Assembly (NCBI GenBank): GCA_029168955.1
Contig: JAPDOI010000214.1
Span: 1,166,508-1,230,507, forward strand
DNA length: 64,000 nucleotides
Reading direction: 5' to 3'
DNA from: Aplectana chamaeleonis
Taxonomy: Eukaryota > Nematoda > Chromadorea > Rhabditida > Cosmocercidae
This document shows, piece by piece, positions 1 through 11,499 of this stretch. Below the pieces are notes generated by a model, which saw only the letters and a program-made list of their open reading frames with translations, did no database searches and was not told the origin of the DNA. Each line of letters begins with the position of its first letter. Position 1 is the stretch's first letter. The translations under genes and the position numbers were made by a program.

Positions 1-960
1 GGGTTCACCCTTGCTTCGTTGTGTTGTGGACTTGCTCCGATGTGTATGTCTTGCATGCACAGGACAGGACAGTAGCATGTCTGAAGTGTGACGGGTCTCG
101 AAAATCCGGTCAGGACACATCAAATCATTTTAATTGCCTGAATAATCTTTAAACGTCTACTGCAATGAGTTACCAGAGCGAACCGACGATAGTCGCCGAT
201 TTCCTGAACCTCTGAGGCCATTTTTTTCAAACAAAAGTTTGCGATTGCGACAAGCTCGGTCACGAGAACATGTTACGAGTTGTCTGACAGATTGTGTGAA
301 TTTGTCGCGGTCGCTGGCTCGAAGACGGCTGTCATTCCTGAAATATCAAAATACTCTGCCGTAATCGGTCGCTGTCGCGACTGTCCGTCACAGTGTCGTT
401 CACTGCGACAGGCCGACAGCGACCGAGTGTTCAATCCAGTGTCGTCATGGGTGCTTCCTGGCTTTAAGCGACAACGGCAGCTGACCCGCAGTGTTCTGCG
501 ACCGCGACAGGTCTGTCGGGTATAGCAATGGCTGACACTTCGTTTCCGCAAAGAAGAAGGGCTGACGGTTCGTGGGCAACACTATAATCGAAAAGTGGTT
601 CGCGGGCTCAAATCGATTTCTTCTTTGACTCTGGCTTATATAGAAACCAATGAGTACCCATATCTACACCTATTTGTTTTCGGGCCCTTGACATTTTAAC
701 ATTTATTACATGCGCATCGGAACATGTGAACAACACAAAAAACAGACGACGAGTTGAAAAAAATTATTGAAACAGAACTAATAACAAAAGGAACAAGAAC
801 GAGACCCTACTCTAACCAAGACATGGTTCCTGTTGCAGATATGACGGTCGATTGTAGGTGTCATTCGGCTTGCCATTAATTTCCTTACCCTCTCGGCGTT
901 ACTCTCAGACTGTGCGAGACAGATTGTTTCGTATGCAGTTGGCTCATTCAAGCATACGAC
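1..960. other. No gene recognised; 5' flank or intron of the serpin gene
   Basis: I see no convincing exon here. Positions 280-530 are rich in GTCGC/GCGAC words and have overlapping open frames on both strands, as expected of a GC-rich low-complexity stretch. The first exon of the serpin gene, which would encode roughly the first 50-60 residues, is not recognisable in this stretch. It may lie left of the window. Confidence 0.4.
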
Positions 961-1027
961 CCTTTGGTCCGTAAAAGCCTCTTCTACAGAGTAACATTAG
1001 ATCAACATGGGTTATGTTTGTTTGCAG

Positions 1028-3603
1028 AGTCTAACAGTGATGTCTCGGAGCTGATTCATCAACTTAACGCTGCCGATGGGGTACTCATGGCGGTGGCCAC
1101 GAAATTCTACCTTGCTCATGGTTGGTTGCTTTATATCCAAACAAAAACGATATCTGTCGAGGTCAATATTCTCGATGTTAAGCCACTACAATCCATGAGG
1201 AGTACAACAACACGGTGTCGAAGGATTTCGATGTAACAGCAGAGCGTCTCGACTTTTCCAATAAGTCACTGACCCTTGAGGTCTGTCAGTACATAATAAA
1301 AAGCAGTTCTCACTACATGCAAATGTTCATTCATCATCATGCACTAGGATACATAACCAAACACCGAAGAAGACCACAGTAGACCTAAATCACATTTCTC
1401 AGCCTTGAGCTGCAGCCAAATGTTTATCTCACACACATCAACATAAAGTTAAACTGCCCGGACGGATTTGATTGAGTCATCAGTTATTCCGTTCCAGACC
1501 ATCAACAGTTTCGTCTCGGATGCAACCCGTGAAATGCTGCCGAAGCTATTGTCAGACGATTTTTATGAGCCGGACACTAGGGCGATGCTGGTTAATGCCG
1601 TATACTTTAAAGGCATGTGGGCCAATCAATTTTCTAAGGACTCCACACGCAAGGACGTCTTCCATGGCATTAGCGGTGATCGAGAGGTTCTACAATCCAG
1701 CTCCGGAAAATTTTTGCGGCCATCTGAGGGGTTAGGCTGATCTGCTTTAGGAATCGTTCATGGTCAAGTTCCAGATGAAGCAATGTCGCTATGGGGTAGC
1801 TGAGGGAGCTCAAGTGCTTACAATGCCATACAAAGTGGGTGTTTCATGAGGCTAATATGAGCTTAACAGGCATTTTTTATGTGGTCCATGTAGAAGCCTA
1901 ACAAGGGAAGTATACAAAGCGTAGGCCGGATCTGTCAAAACAACTAGTATCGTTAGTATCTCTTCTGGCTCAAAGTAAAAATGTGCAGTATCCCGCCCCG
2001 AGCTGCTGGTTCAATAAATTTATGAGCATTTTTGAAGCCTCGCGAAATGCAAGGGTACTTATCAGGCATTTTTTTGGAGTTTCAAAAATTAAAGTTGTAT
2101 CTAGTGTGGTGAACCTGAATCTGGAGTCCATTTTTCGAAATTTCGAGGTTTAGGTAACATGTCATGTAGGGGTCAAAACCCGCCTTAGTATTTTGAAAAT
2201 CGACAAACGAACGTTAAATTCGTATTCTCCACCCCGAATAAACCGTAATCTGCAAAAATCGATAAGGGGACTCCAGATTTGTGTTTAGCGCTCCAAATAA
2301 CCTTCAGATGATGATTTTGAGACATATCTATTGTAGAAATGCGGAAATCTCTAAAGTGGCGCTTTTCCCTCGAAAGTATGGAAAATGTGCCTCCACCCAA
2401 ACTGCTCAGGCGGGGGGGGGTAGTAAAAACGACCTTTTTAAGCTTGTAACTTCTTGGAACCTGCGGCTCGGGGCGCGATACTGCGCAGTTTTATTATTGA
2501 GCCACAAGAAATACTAACGATACTAGTCGTTTTGGCAGATCCGACCTATGCTTTGTATACTTCCCTTGTAAGAAATATGTTCTCCAGGATCACAGCTACC
2601 AGTTCGTCATCTTCCTGCCATTAGAGAGCGTACCTTTCAAACAGTTCCGAGAAGAATTTACCGGTGACAAAATGAGGGAAATCCTCAACTGTGCTGACGA
2701 GGCAAGGAGTGGAGTGAACGTGAGTCATTTATCCCATTACTCCAGAAGATGTATAAGAAGTTGCCCATCAAAGGAATCTTATTCTTAGGAAGTTAACTAC
2801 TTGGTTAGCTTATAGTATCGCTAGTGAGCAAGTGCATACCTCCGGCCGAAATTGCAAGTCCTTTTTAGCGTTGAATATACAACCAGGGTACGGCACGAGG
2901 TGTGGACAAGACTAAATTTACTCAGACCCCCTCCCCCCAAGAGAAAATTTTTGACGATTTTGTCAAACCCCCGTTCAAGAAGCGTTAATAGGTCAAAATT
3001 TTGGCGGTTGTTTCAGATCCCCTCCCAGGAGCGTTAATTTATCTGTTTTTTTTTGTTGTAAAAATTAAACACCCAAAACCTAAGTTCCTTATATTCAACC
3101 GTTGGAGAGCGGCATTATCGAATTCTTCGCAAAAAATAATTTTAAACACAGCCTATCCAGGTCAGAATGGTTCATTTGGTTTCCCGGCGTAGCTCAGACC
3201 CCCCTCCCTAAACCCTTGCGGAGCTCAGCCCCCACCCCGGTGTGGATATCCCCACCCCGCGTCGTACCCTGTATACAACGCAGACAATATTTAGTCTCAA
3301 AATAAGGAACGAGTCTGCGGCACCAACGATCTCTTTTAGACTATTTTAACCCATGGACCCTTCAAAAATCTTGCAACCGCGCACACAGTTTGAGTCACCG
3401 ACCACGGCTTGTTTATGGCTCAATTTGTAAGTCAATATTTCTAGGTGACCATTCCGAAGTTCAAAATCGAGTCATCACCAGACATGAAGAATATGCTGCA
3501 GGCTTTGGGTATTGAGGAGCTGTTTTCCGACAGGTGTGACCTACAAGGAGTGTCACCAGATCAGCTCTACGTCAGCGATGTTATTCACAAGGCCGTCGTT
3601 GAG
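1028..3603 (+). CDS. Serpin, constant body exons (six exons, 5' exon missing)
   Basis: Serpins trap serine or cysteine proteases by inserting the cleaved reactive-centre loop into a beta-sheet. Six exons join in frame: 1028-1120, 1183-1280, 1498-1686, 1751-1834, 2588-2719 and 3445-3603. Landmarks in order are LIHQLNAADGVLMAVATKFY, the helix F/strand 3A signature MLVNAVYFKGMW, the VFHGISGD turn, AQVLTMPYK, YQFVIFLPLE, VTIPKFKIES, and LYVSDVIHKAVVE leading into the hinge. The last four introns are phase 0 with GT-AG borders. The 3' end of exon 1183-1280 and the acceptor of exon 1498 are best guesses from phase and homology. About 250 residues are encoded here. With a 50-residue first exon and one RCL exon the protein would be about 350 residues, slightly short for a serpin. 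The first exon is absent. The gene looks intact otherwise: no internal stop is needed. Confidence 0.9.
1901..2569. mobile_element. TIR element in the fourth serpin intron seen here
   Basis: The ends are inverted: ACAAGGGAAGTATACAAAGC at the left and its complement at the right, extending inward for about 100 bp with imperfect pairing (GATCTGTCAAAACAACTAGTATCG and partner). The interior has words of the dispersed GTTATTTGGGGTGCT family. No transposase is present. It fills most of the intron between 1834 and 2588. Confidence 0.7.
2884..3271. mobile_element. hAT-like MITE in a serpin intron, 8-bp TSD
   Basis: The ends are inverted: CAGGGTACGGCACGAGG at the left and CGTCGTACCCTG at the right. 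The element is flanked by perfect 8-bp direct repeats TATACAAC (2876-2883 and 3272-3279). CAGGG-type ends and 8-bp target duplications are typical of hAT transposons. It is 388 bp long with no coding capacity, C-rich, and sits in the intron between 2719 and 3445. A second member is at 11712-12289. Confidence 0.82.
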
Positions 3604-4142
3604 GTTTGTATTTAAGGTTTCCTGTGATACCATCCATGGTTTTTGAAGGACTTTACTCCGGTATCGTTAAAGATTAGAAATGGTAGTAGGCTCTGGGGGT
3701 GTTTGCCAACACTGAAACTAGGGAACTACAAGAGCGCTGTCTATTGACCCGACTGGCTTCTACTTATTGTTAGTTGCAACGATGCAGCTCTGGCTTAGAG
3801 GCCCTACCACTATGTACGTTCTGTGTGGCGCTGTTAGCTGCAGCGGCGACTTCTCATGGTTTAGTTGCGAGAAAAGTTTAGCGTCCAAATTTATGCGTCC
3901 CGTTGAAAATTGTATTTTACTGGTTTGCGTCCCAACTGGTGGAACCATTTTCGAAACTGCAAACGTATTAAGCCAACGCGCCTGGAAATTCCTGTCCTGA
4001 GGGCAACGCATCATATATCATGAGGGTGTTCTCCATCCACAGGGTGACGCATCACTACATGTTCGCGGCATCATGGTAGGCTCTCTGAATCAGTGACAAG
4101 CTTTTGCACTCTCTTCCTTATTTCTCAGCCCCTTAACTGCAG

Positions 4143-4298
4143 GTCAGCGAGGAAGGCACAGAAGCTGCCGCAGCGACTGCGTTAAAGGTGAAAATGTTCA
4201 CTTTGCGTTGCATCTATCCAGTCATTGATGCTGATCGTCCGTTCCTGTACGCGATCTTCCACGGTCATGAGCCGATCTTTATTGGACAGTATTGTTGA
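4143..4298 (+). CDS. Serpin alternative last exon A (RCL, predicted P1 Phe)
   Basis: This exon follows an acceptor ending CTGCAG and begins in phase 0, matching the GAG-ending donor at 3603. It encodes 51 residues and a TGA stop. The hinge VSEEGTEAAAATA matches the consensus of inhibitory serpins (small residues at P12-P9, Thr at P14). Counting from the conserved Glu at P17, P1-P1' is Phe-Thr, preceded by Lys at P5 and P3, which would suggest chymotrypsin-like targets. After the loop come DRPFLYAIF and EPIFIGQYC, the usual C-terminal strands. It is the most diverged of the four cassettes and the nearest to the constant exons. The primed side is about three residues longer than in alpha-1-antitrypsin, so P1 could be shifted by a few residues. 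Confidence 0.88.
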   Translation, partial: VSEEGTEAAAATALKVKMFTLRCIYPVIDADRPFLYAIFHGHEPIFIGQYC

Positions 4299-4747
4299 TT
4301 CTCTGAGAAATGATTTTGGAGGATTGTAGCCTCCTTGTGGCTGATAATGAATGTTACCAAACGGCTACTGAAAGCATTGCTCATATAAGGTGATGCATTA
4401 ACAACAGTATACTACACAGAGCGTACTGAATTCTTTGGCTAGGTTTCGATAGCGTAGTCCGCCCTTAGACTTGTGCTGTCGGCTTTGCTTATTCCACCTT
4501 ATCTCCTTCCCGTGTTTTCCCTGCACTTTCACTGCCACGTTGCGCTTTCGCAGCCTAACACATTGATTTTCTGCACTTCATTCAAATTCGCGGCTATACT
4601 GATTCATTATGTATGCATAATGGTTTAGCGCGTTATCATATTCATAAATATATAAAAAGAAAAATCCATACATCGGGACCAGCGAGGATTTTCGGCGAGA
4701 AATCGCTAAAGGACGGAAGAGCGAATAACCAGAAAGCGAGAGATATA

Positions 4748-5762
4748 CAGGGTGCGCTTTAAATATGGTGACAAGGTTTCAAGTCTTATCACGTCGGCAT
4801 ATGTGCGCGCCGAATCGGCTTCTGTGGTCTGCGCTTTCTTATGAACCTCTGTCTCAAAACGTACAAAGTTCCGTAGCATGAAATTGTTTTTGAAACCAAT
4901 GGTGGGCAAACGCCTGAGGGGTCCACAAGTTGTGAGACGTAAGTCGACTCGTAGTCATCTTCGATAGTCTTTCCTACTTCCTGTATGCCAGCCTAGATAA
5001 GTGCTCTAAAGGGGTCATTCTGAAGCAGAAGGTGTCTGCTTGATAACGTATCATAGCTGAAGTCTTGAGACTTTCTATCAGAAGGTGTCTGCAAGTTGCT
5101 GAATTCCATACGTGGGCTCTGTCAATTTCAGCGCACCCACATTTTTGATATTTTTGCATCTTCTGAGGACACGCTGGCGGCTAGCTTCGTAGTCAAGTGC
5201 GGAAGAGTATTCTCCATCGAATTTTCTACTTACCATTGGTTTTTAAGAAATTCGATAATCGATCAATTTTATCGCTTTTTGAGAAAAGTTGGTAATATGT
5301 GTACAGATCGATAGAAAACTTCCAGGGACATTTATATGCTCTAAATTTGACGCCTTTACGTTGTTAGGTAAACGAAAAAAGTGGCACGAATTCAGCTATC
5401 GTGAACCTAAAGTGGATTGTGGCAATTTGCCCTTGCGGTCTATAAATAGCGGATCCGTGTACATCTGCTGTTATACTCTCTGGAGTAGACACCTTCTGCT
5501 TCAAATTAACCCCACTGGATCAGATCTCCAAGGTCACATGCAGGAGCAAGCAACCATAACCGAAGCCGACTCAATGACGACTTCTACTATGAAAAATCGG
5601 GGACCCTTCAGGCTTTCGTTCACCACTTTGCGCTCCAAAGCTTTGTGCAGTGAGAGAGGTAGAGTTTGATGAAAAGAACAGGCCACAGAAGCCGGTTAGG
5701 CACGCAGATATGATGACGTGGTGAGATTTGAAACCTTGCCACCATATTGAAAGCGCACCCTG
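4748..5762. mobile_element. TA-flanked TIR element between RCL exons A and B
   Basis: The ends CAGGGTGCGCTTTAAATATG and CATATTGAAAGCGCACCCTG are inverted and flanked by TA on each side, as for Tc1/mariner-type non-autonomous elements. The TIRs extend about 50 bp. An inner inverted pair (AAGCAGAAGGTGTCTGC near 5020 and GACACCTTCTGCTTC near 5486) marks a nested element of about 500 bp. No transposase was recognised. Confidence 0.75.
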
Positions 5763-6314
5763 TACAAGGGTGGGTAAGCACGGTTTTCAATCCCTTCGAA
5801 CAACCTCACAACCTATAAGGCACAGAAGAAAGAAACTGAAGAAATGACAAGGTTTTAAGAAGACTGAACATGGGACCTCTGAACAAACTTTAACACCATT
5901 CGACTTATCTATGTTGGTAATATTGCATCTATAAGCTTTAGTACGTCAACAAACAAACGCGGTAGGATTCCTTCAGTGAACGAAAATTTGCATGGGAGTG
6001 GGGTGACGTGTGCGTATGTAAGGTGTAGAACGTCTATAAGGGTCTCTAGAAGTTTGAAAGATTCCGAATCTCTCGGAAACGTCTGACAGTCATTACAACA
6101 AACTGTCAACGCGTTGGAAAACCTTGTTTGAGCCCGAGTATGTTCGAGACAAGATGCTACTATATTCTCTGGATTCAAACGGCGTCAAGGGTTTTTGGAT
6201 GTGCATTCGCTTGTTATGAATTAAATGCCTAATCAAGTGAGAAAATAAGGGAGTTGACGTAGGTCACCTTCGAAAATCACTCGTGGTCGTCACAAAATAT
6301 TCCCATTAGGTTCT

Positions 6315-6657
6315 AAGGGCAGTGTTCACAATAAAAACGGTCTTCGAGTTCCCACCGGAAATCGAATGCATAGGGGTCTATTGCAACAAAGAGTGTGAAA
6401 GAAGGGCCAAAAACGAGCCATAGATAGCCCTATATGGCCCTCAAACTTGCATGCGCTATGCCCTGCCCACCCTCTTCATTGTTGGTCGTTGAAGGAGTGG
6501 GCGTTGCGAGCATAGCACAACCAACTTTGAGTGCTGTCTAGGGCGATCAATGGCTCGTTTTAGACGACATTCCAACTCTGTTGTTGAAACTGATCCCGGC
6601 ACATTCGATTCCCGATGAAAGCTCGGATACAGTTTTTATCGTGAACACTGCCTTTAT
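6315..6657. mobile_element. Diverged TTAA-family MITE
   Basis: The ends match the family with TIR AGGCAGTGTTCACGATAA: GGGCAGTGTTCACAATAAAA at the left and TTTTATCGTGAACACTGCC at the right. At 343 bp it is shorter than the 487-bp copies, and the TTAA flanks have decayed. It lies between RCL exons A and B. Confidence 0.65.
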
Positions 6658-6825
6658 TTGAGGAATGAGTCTTATTTGTCCTAGTTTGTTTGTAAAAGAG
6701 TGCTCAGCTAGAGAATGGAAGGGTTCAATCACAGGAAGGATGCAGTTGTTATAACGGCTGCTAGACTCTCCATAGTTCGAAGAATTGTGCTATCTCTGAG
6801 CCTCATAGTGTTTCACAATACAGTA

Positions 6826-7382
6826 CAATGGGGGCTGCAAAATTTATTAAAAGTTTCGAAAATTCCAAAAGTTCCCAAAACGAAGCTTTCCAAAGTTCTT
6901 GAAACTTCCTTCTTACAGGTGAGTTTTCGGCGTGTAGCGCATTTATCAAATCTAAAAATACACGTATTCGCATACCTTGGCATAGAGACTACCCGTAGTC
7001 AACGGGAAACTGGCCTGAATAGCTGGCCGAAAGGCCTGGCCACCAAGTATCCAGAGAAACTCACGGCCTCTCCGCGGCGGAAGACGAGCAATACGAAGCG
7101 CCGCGGACCGTGCGGAGAGCTCATCTTCCACCGTGGACGGCCCGTGAGTTTCTCTGAGTACGTGGTGGCCAGGCATTCCGGCCAGCTATTCAAGCCAGTT
7201 TCTCGTTGACTACGGGTAGTCTTTATGCCAACGTATGCTAATACGTGTATTTTTTGGTTTGAAAAAGGCGCTACGCGCCGAAAGCTCACCTGTGAGAAGG
7301 AAGTTTCCAGAACTTTGGGAAGGTTCGTTTTGGAAACTTTTGAAATTTTCTAAACTTTCAATAAATTTCGCAGCCTCCATTG
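6826..7382. repeat. 557-bp near-perfect palindrome with TA flanks
   Basis: The whole segment folds back on itself: the arms start CAATGGGGGCTGCAAAATTT and end in the complement with a few mismatches, and they stay paired through the GC-rich centre. TA lies on both sides (6824-6825, 7383-7384), so it is best read as a foldback MITE. Open frames on both strands (up to 164 residues) are products of the palindrome. It lies 0.2 kb before RCL exon B. Confidence 0.8.
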
Positions 7383-7576
7383 TACAATCTCCATAGTTCG
7401 TGAAGCTTGGTCCACCTTGACCTCATGGAAATCTGATATGTCCAAGGAGTTTGTCTTAAAAATAGAACAGCGTCTGGTTCCAACAGAAATCTCCCCTCCC
7501 CCTCGCTCCCTTCCCCTATTGCTTCTTGTCTGTTTGGCTGTGCATGTTGAAGCATTTCAGAATCCCTGTGTTTTAG

Positions 7577-7729
7577 GTCAGCGAGGAGGGCACCGAAGCT
7601 GCAGCCGCTACCGGAATGGTGATGATGGTGCGGTGTATGCCAATCGTCCAAGACTTTGTAGCTGATTGTCCATTCGTTTACGGCATTTTCCGCGACGACG
7701 AGCCTTTATTCATCGGACAATACTGCTGA
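7577..7729 (+). CDS. Serpin alternative last exon B (RCL, predicted P1 Arg)
   Basis: The acceptor is GTGTTTTAG and the exon starts in phase 0 with GTC AGC, as exon A does. It encodes 50 residues ending in TGA. The hinge VSEEGTEAAAATG is inhibitory-type. The P17 rule gives P1-P1' Arg-Cys, so trypsin-like proteases would be candidate targets; the loop is rich in Met and Val. The tail DFVADCPFVYGIF and EPLFIGQYC is closer to exons C and D than to A. A Cys at P1' and another in the tail are unusual. It lies 3.3 kb past exon A, separated by three TIR elements. Confidence 0.88.
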   Translation, partial: VSEEGTEAAAATGMVMMVRCMPIVQDFVADCPFVYGIFRDDEPLFIGQYC

Positions 7730-8034
7730 CCTGTGTAGATAGGGAAAACGGTCCATTGTCAATTTCATACCCATTGATTTGTTACCTATATGTGATGGAA
7801 AATGTGATATGCACACGAGATAAACGGTTGCCCAACCTGAATGTGAGTTTCCATTCTGACCGGCTGTGCCCCTCTCCTTGTACAGGAGGAGGCGATCTAG
7901 ACAGATATATTAGCTTGCTGCTTGCTTAGCAAGGGTAGATAGTTTTTAACCTGGGCAGTCAGCTTCATGTCAAGTATAGAATGTAGGCTCATGGTAGCTT
8001 CGAGATAGAATATAGGTGCATCTAGAGCTTACTA

Positions 8035-9744
8035 GGGAACCTCGCATGGCCATCCCCACTATTTAAAAGATGATGAATGTTTTCTGATCAATTCTGCTCC
8101 GCTGTCTCCGAATCTGACATCGGATTTTGCTACGTACATCTCTGAACGAAGTTATAAGCGTTTTCGAAACTTTGTTAAAAGTTAAGGGCCAATCTTTTCA
8201 TCAGCCAATTTTTAGGGTGTTTGAAAAACAAATTTCGGATTTGGCTCAAAACTTTAAACTGGGGTAATTCAGTGCCCTGAATTCGGATTTGGGGTCTGTT
8301 TGTCGCTGGACTTATGCCTACAGTAGTCTACGGTAGGCATAATGCCTTTTAACTGACTTTACCTACCTTAAACTTTGAGAATCAATAAATGGACATCAAT
8401 TTCGTGTTCGGCGACTTACATAACACCCACAGAGAAATTTCGAGCCAAATCTGAGACTTTGACCGAGCCACCGTATACCCACCGTAACCTACTCAGACAA
8501 TAGGTGCGGACTGACCGCTGGCAATCAAGGCCTCTGCGAGCGGTACGCCAGCAAGTTTCGGGCGGATCGTGGTCTCGCCAGGCGGATCGCTGCCTCTCGT
8601 CTCCGCGAGCGGATAGCGGCGCCTGGGAAAGTTGATCACGCTAGCGGGCGGATCGCCGGCAAGCTCTAGAGCAGCAATCCGCCCGCCAGGGCTTTGATAG
8701 CCAGCGAACCGTCCGCCACTTCTTAGATAGCCAGCTATCCGCCCGCTCAAATTTTACACGGTGAAACTTGTCAATCATTAATGAGTTCTTTTCCGGCATC
8801 AGTATCATGCTCAGAGTAAACAAACCGAAGGGCACTCCACCGCACTGAATGCTCACTCGGCATTTTGAGGCCGATCCTGGAAGGTGACTTCGAGTCACCT
8901 TTGAAGGATCACTCAGAAGCTGGAGAATAATTTTTTGCAGCTGAGAGTATGGTCCCCACGGCTATGGGGGATTGGTTCCGCACACGGAGACCGTGGTGGG
9001 AACCATAAGATTGACACTCGTGTGGCATCGAGGGCGGATCTATGGCAACTGGCGGGCGGATGGCGGGGGGATGTCGATCCGATCGCCAAAAGCCAGTCCG
9101 CCCGCACCTACTGTCTGAGTACCGTGATCTATCAAAAATCGATAAACGATTCGCAGATTAATGATAAGCACTGCAAATACCCACCAGAGCAACAATTTGA
9201 GCCATATATATCGTAGCACTCCGGAAATCGGCAAAAGTCGCGATCTGCCATCAAATCCCCACCCCCGATGGGAAGCTTTGAACGAATGAAGTAGAAAAGT
9301 TCTGAAAATCGTCAAATAAACCCCAGATTCGGATAAGCGCCCCGAATAACCCTCAATTGAGAACTTTCAGTCAAATCTGAAACGTTTTTTTTAAACGCTT
9401 CCAGAGCCCTCCAATCGGCATAAATAAACGCCCAACCGAAAATCTGCACAAGTCCAAAACTCTGTCAGTCCGTGCAAAGTTTGGAAAATGTGCCTTCAAC
9501 CAAAATTTGCTCAGTGGTGTAGTTTTCGGCGCTGAACACAAGCATGAGGTCCGTTTCCGGATTTCGCAATCACTAATGCGCGTTTTTGATAAAAAAGGCG
9601 GTAAATACGAACTTTGACACGCTATATCTTTTTTCGCAGATGTCCGTAGCAAAATCCGAGTTCAGATTCGAAGAGAGCGTGCCAGAGTTGACTGGAAAAC
9701 ATTTATCAGCTTTCTGATCCGGGGGAACACCATGCGAGGTTCCC
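8035..9744. mobile_element. 1.7-kb TIR element between RCL exons B and C
   Basis: The perfect inverted ends GGGAACCTCGCATGG and CCATGCGAGGTTCCC are flanked by TA or CTAG, depending on how the border is drawn. The interior has several inverted copies of the dispersed GTTATTTGGGGTGCT words. A nested GC-rich foldback at about 8492-9119 has ends TCAGACAATAGGTGCGG and CCGCACCTACTGTCTGA. No protein of a transposon was recognised. Confidence 0.75.
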
Positions 9745-9754
9745 TAGTTAGATG

Positions 9755-9990
9755 GTATAGTTGTACACGAACGAAATTTTCGAATAATTTTCGAGATTTT
9801 TCGAATTTTTTTCGTTCGTTTTCGTTCGTTCGAAAATTTGTCGAATGAAATTTTTCAAAGATTCCTTTCGTTCGAAATTGCGTCTAACGGAATTCCTTCC
9901 TTTTTCGTTCGTTCGAAAATTCGTCGAACGAAAAAAATATCGATTTTCGTTCGTTCGACATTTTTTTCGAAATTGTGCAACTATATTAGA
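9755..9990. repeat. TTCG/CGAA-rich low-complexity stretch
   Basis: Repeated TTCGTTCGTTCGAAAA words in both orientations give an imperfectly palindromic low-complexity tract just before RCL exon C. A related tract occurs near 32100-32260 and 60640-60780. The open frames over it are not genes. Confidence 0.6.
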
Positions 9991-10086
9991 TGGAATGGTA
10001 GACCGTCATCTATGTCGTCCTACACCGCTTTGCTAGTCTCCTCTTGCTAGTTCTGTCGGGTTTTGTCTCAGGTTCTTTTCGTTTAG

Positions 10087-10248
10087 GTGAATGAGGAGGG
10101 CACGGAAGCGGCAGCGGCTACCGCAATCAGAATGATGTGCCGCAGTAGGCCGATGGCCGTGATCATCCCAGATTTTGTGGCGGATCGTTCTTTCGTGTAT
10201 GGTGTCTTTCACGGAAATGAGCCCCTTTTTGTCGGGCAGTTTTGCTGA
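10087..10248 (+). CDS. Serpin alternative last exon C (RCL, predicted P1 Arg)
   Basis: A TTCGTTTAG acceptor precedes a phase-0 exon of 53 residues plus TGA. The hinge is VNEEGTEAAAATA. The P17 rule places P1-P1' at Arg-Ser in the stretch MMCRSRP, with another Arg at P5 and P2', so this isoform is the best candidate for a trypsin-like target. The primed side is the longest of the four, about five residues longer than in alpha-1-antitrypsin, so the cleavage site could also be at the second Arg. The tail IPDFVADRSFVYGVF and EPLFVGQFC is nearly the same as exon D, pointing to a recent duplication of C and D. Confidence 0.88.
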   Translation: MNEEGTEAAAATAIRMMCRSRPMAVIIPDFVADRSFVYGVFHGNEPLFVGQFC

Positions 10249-10283
10249 TCAGTGGGAATGTCGATTCCTATGAGGTCACTGAA

Positions 10284-11348
10284 AAGGGAACCACAATAAG
10301 TCATAGTGACCATTCCAAATGAATGTGCTTTACTAGGACCATTTTCGGACGAAAATTCCGAATATGCCCATCGCAGCTGCCTAGACCCGCTCTGAAAAAT
10401 TTGTAGGCATTTTTTCTCTAATTTTCGTACCTATTGTACCCTCCAAAAAGCGCATTATTTTCACGAAAATCCGGAAACGGACTTCATAATCGTGTTCAGC
10501 GCTAAAAACTACCCCACTAAGCAAAGTTTGGTTGAATGAACATTTTCCAAACCTTGCGCAGACTAACGGCGTATTGGACTTGTACGGATTTTCGGTTGGG
10601 CGTTTATTTATACCAATTGAAGGGCTCTCGAAGTGTTTTAGAAAAATATTCCAGATTTCACTTCACAATTTGCACTGGGGGGTTATTTGGTGTGCTGATC
10701 ACGAATCTGAGATTCATTTATCAATTTTCCGAAGTTTTCGACTGTGTTCGTTCACAGATTCCCTCCCATTGGGGGAGAATTTGATGGAAAATCGCGACTT
10801 TTGACGATTTCCGGAGTGCTACTATAGATCATGCTTAAATTATTTCTCTGCGGGTTATTTGGAGTGCTGAACACGAATCTGATGTCAGTTTATCGATTTT
10901 TGACCGCTTACGGTAGATTACGGTGGGTATATGGTAGTTTGATCAAAGTCTCAGATTTGTCTCAAAGTTTCTATGTGGGGGTTATTTGGGGTGCTGAATA
11001 CGAATTCAATGTCAATTGGTCGATTATCGGAATATTGAGATAGGTTTTGCCTCCTAAATGACATGTTACCTAACGTAACCTACAGTAAACCTTAAAATTT
11101 CCACAAGCGAACCTCAGATTCGTTTTCAGCACCCCAGATTACCCCTACATACGTGTTTTTAGCAAAATTCCAAGAAAAATTTGAAAACACCTTAAAAATT
11201 TTCGCGAAGTTCTAAAAAACGCTCACAACTTTCTTCAGAGTGGGTCTAGGCAGCCGCGATAGGCATATTCGGACTTTTCGTCCGAAAATGGTTCCTAGAA
11301 GAGTACATTTCTTTTGGGATGGTCACTATGACTTATTGTGGTTCCCTT
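10284..11348. mobile_element. 1.07-kb TIR element between RCL exons C and D
   Basis: Long inverted ends (AAGGGAACCACAATAAGTCA and its complement) pair for more than 100 bp. Inside are three direct copies of a word like GGTTATTTGGGGTGCTGAA and an inverted copy. Relatives are at about 17140-18440, 41650-43110 and 45390-46690. It fills almost all of the 1.25-kb space between the two RCL exons. Confidence 0.75.
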
Positions 11349-11499
11349 GTGAAACTTTCCCTCTCTGAACTCAATCGATTCTGATGTTCATTAATGTGTA
11401 CTGGCGAGATTGAGTGTAATGTCGATAAAAGTTTTCCCAATGTGAAGTAATGTAAGATTCAATCGATATGTAGGGTGACATTTCAGGGGTTTTATTCAG

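Noticed and set aside
1..960. Possible first exon of the serpin in the left end
   Set aside because: No stretch resembles the helix A-B start of serpins, and no ATG with a suitable donor in the required phase could be supported.
5289..5669. 126-codon plus-strand frame
   Set aside because: It is inside the 4748-5762 TIR element, has no motif, and overlaps the nested inverted repeat.
6715..7289. Frames of 164, 96 and 74 codons on both strands
   Set aside because: All are read from the 557-bp palindrome, and the two strands give the same peptide words (FRRVA, SQRETGLNSWP).
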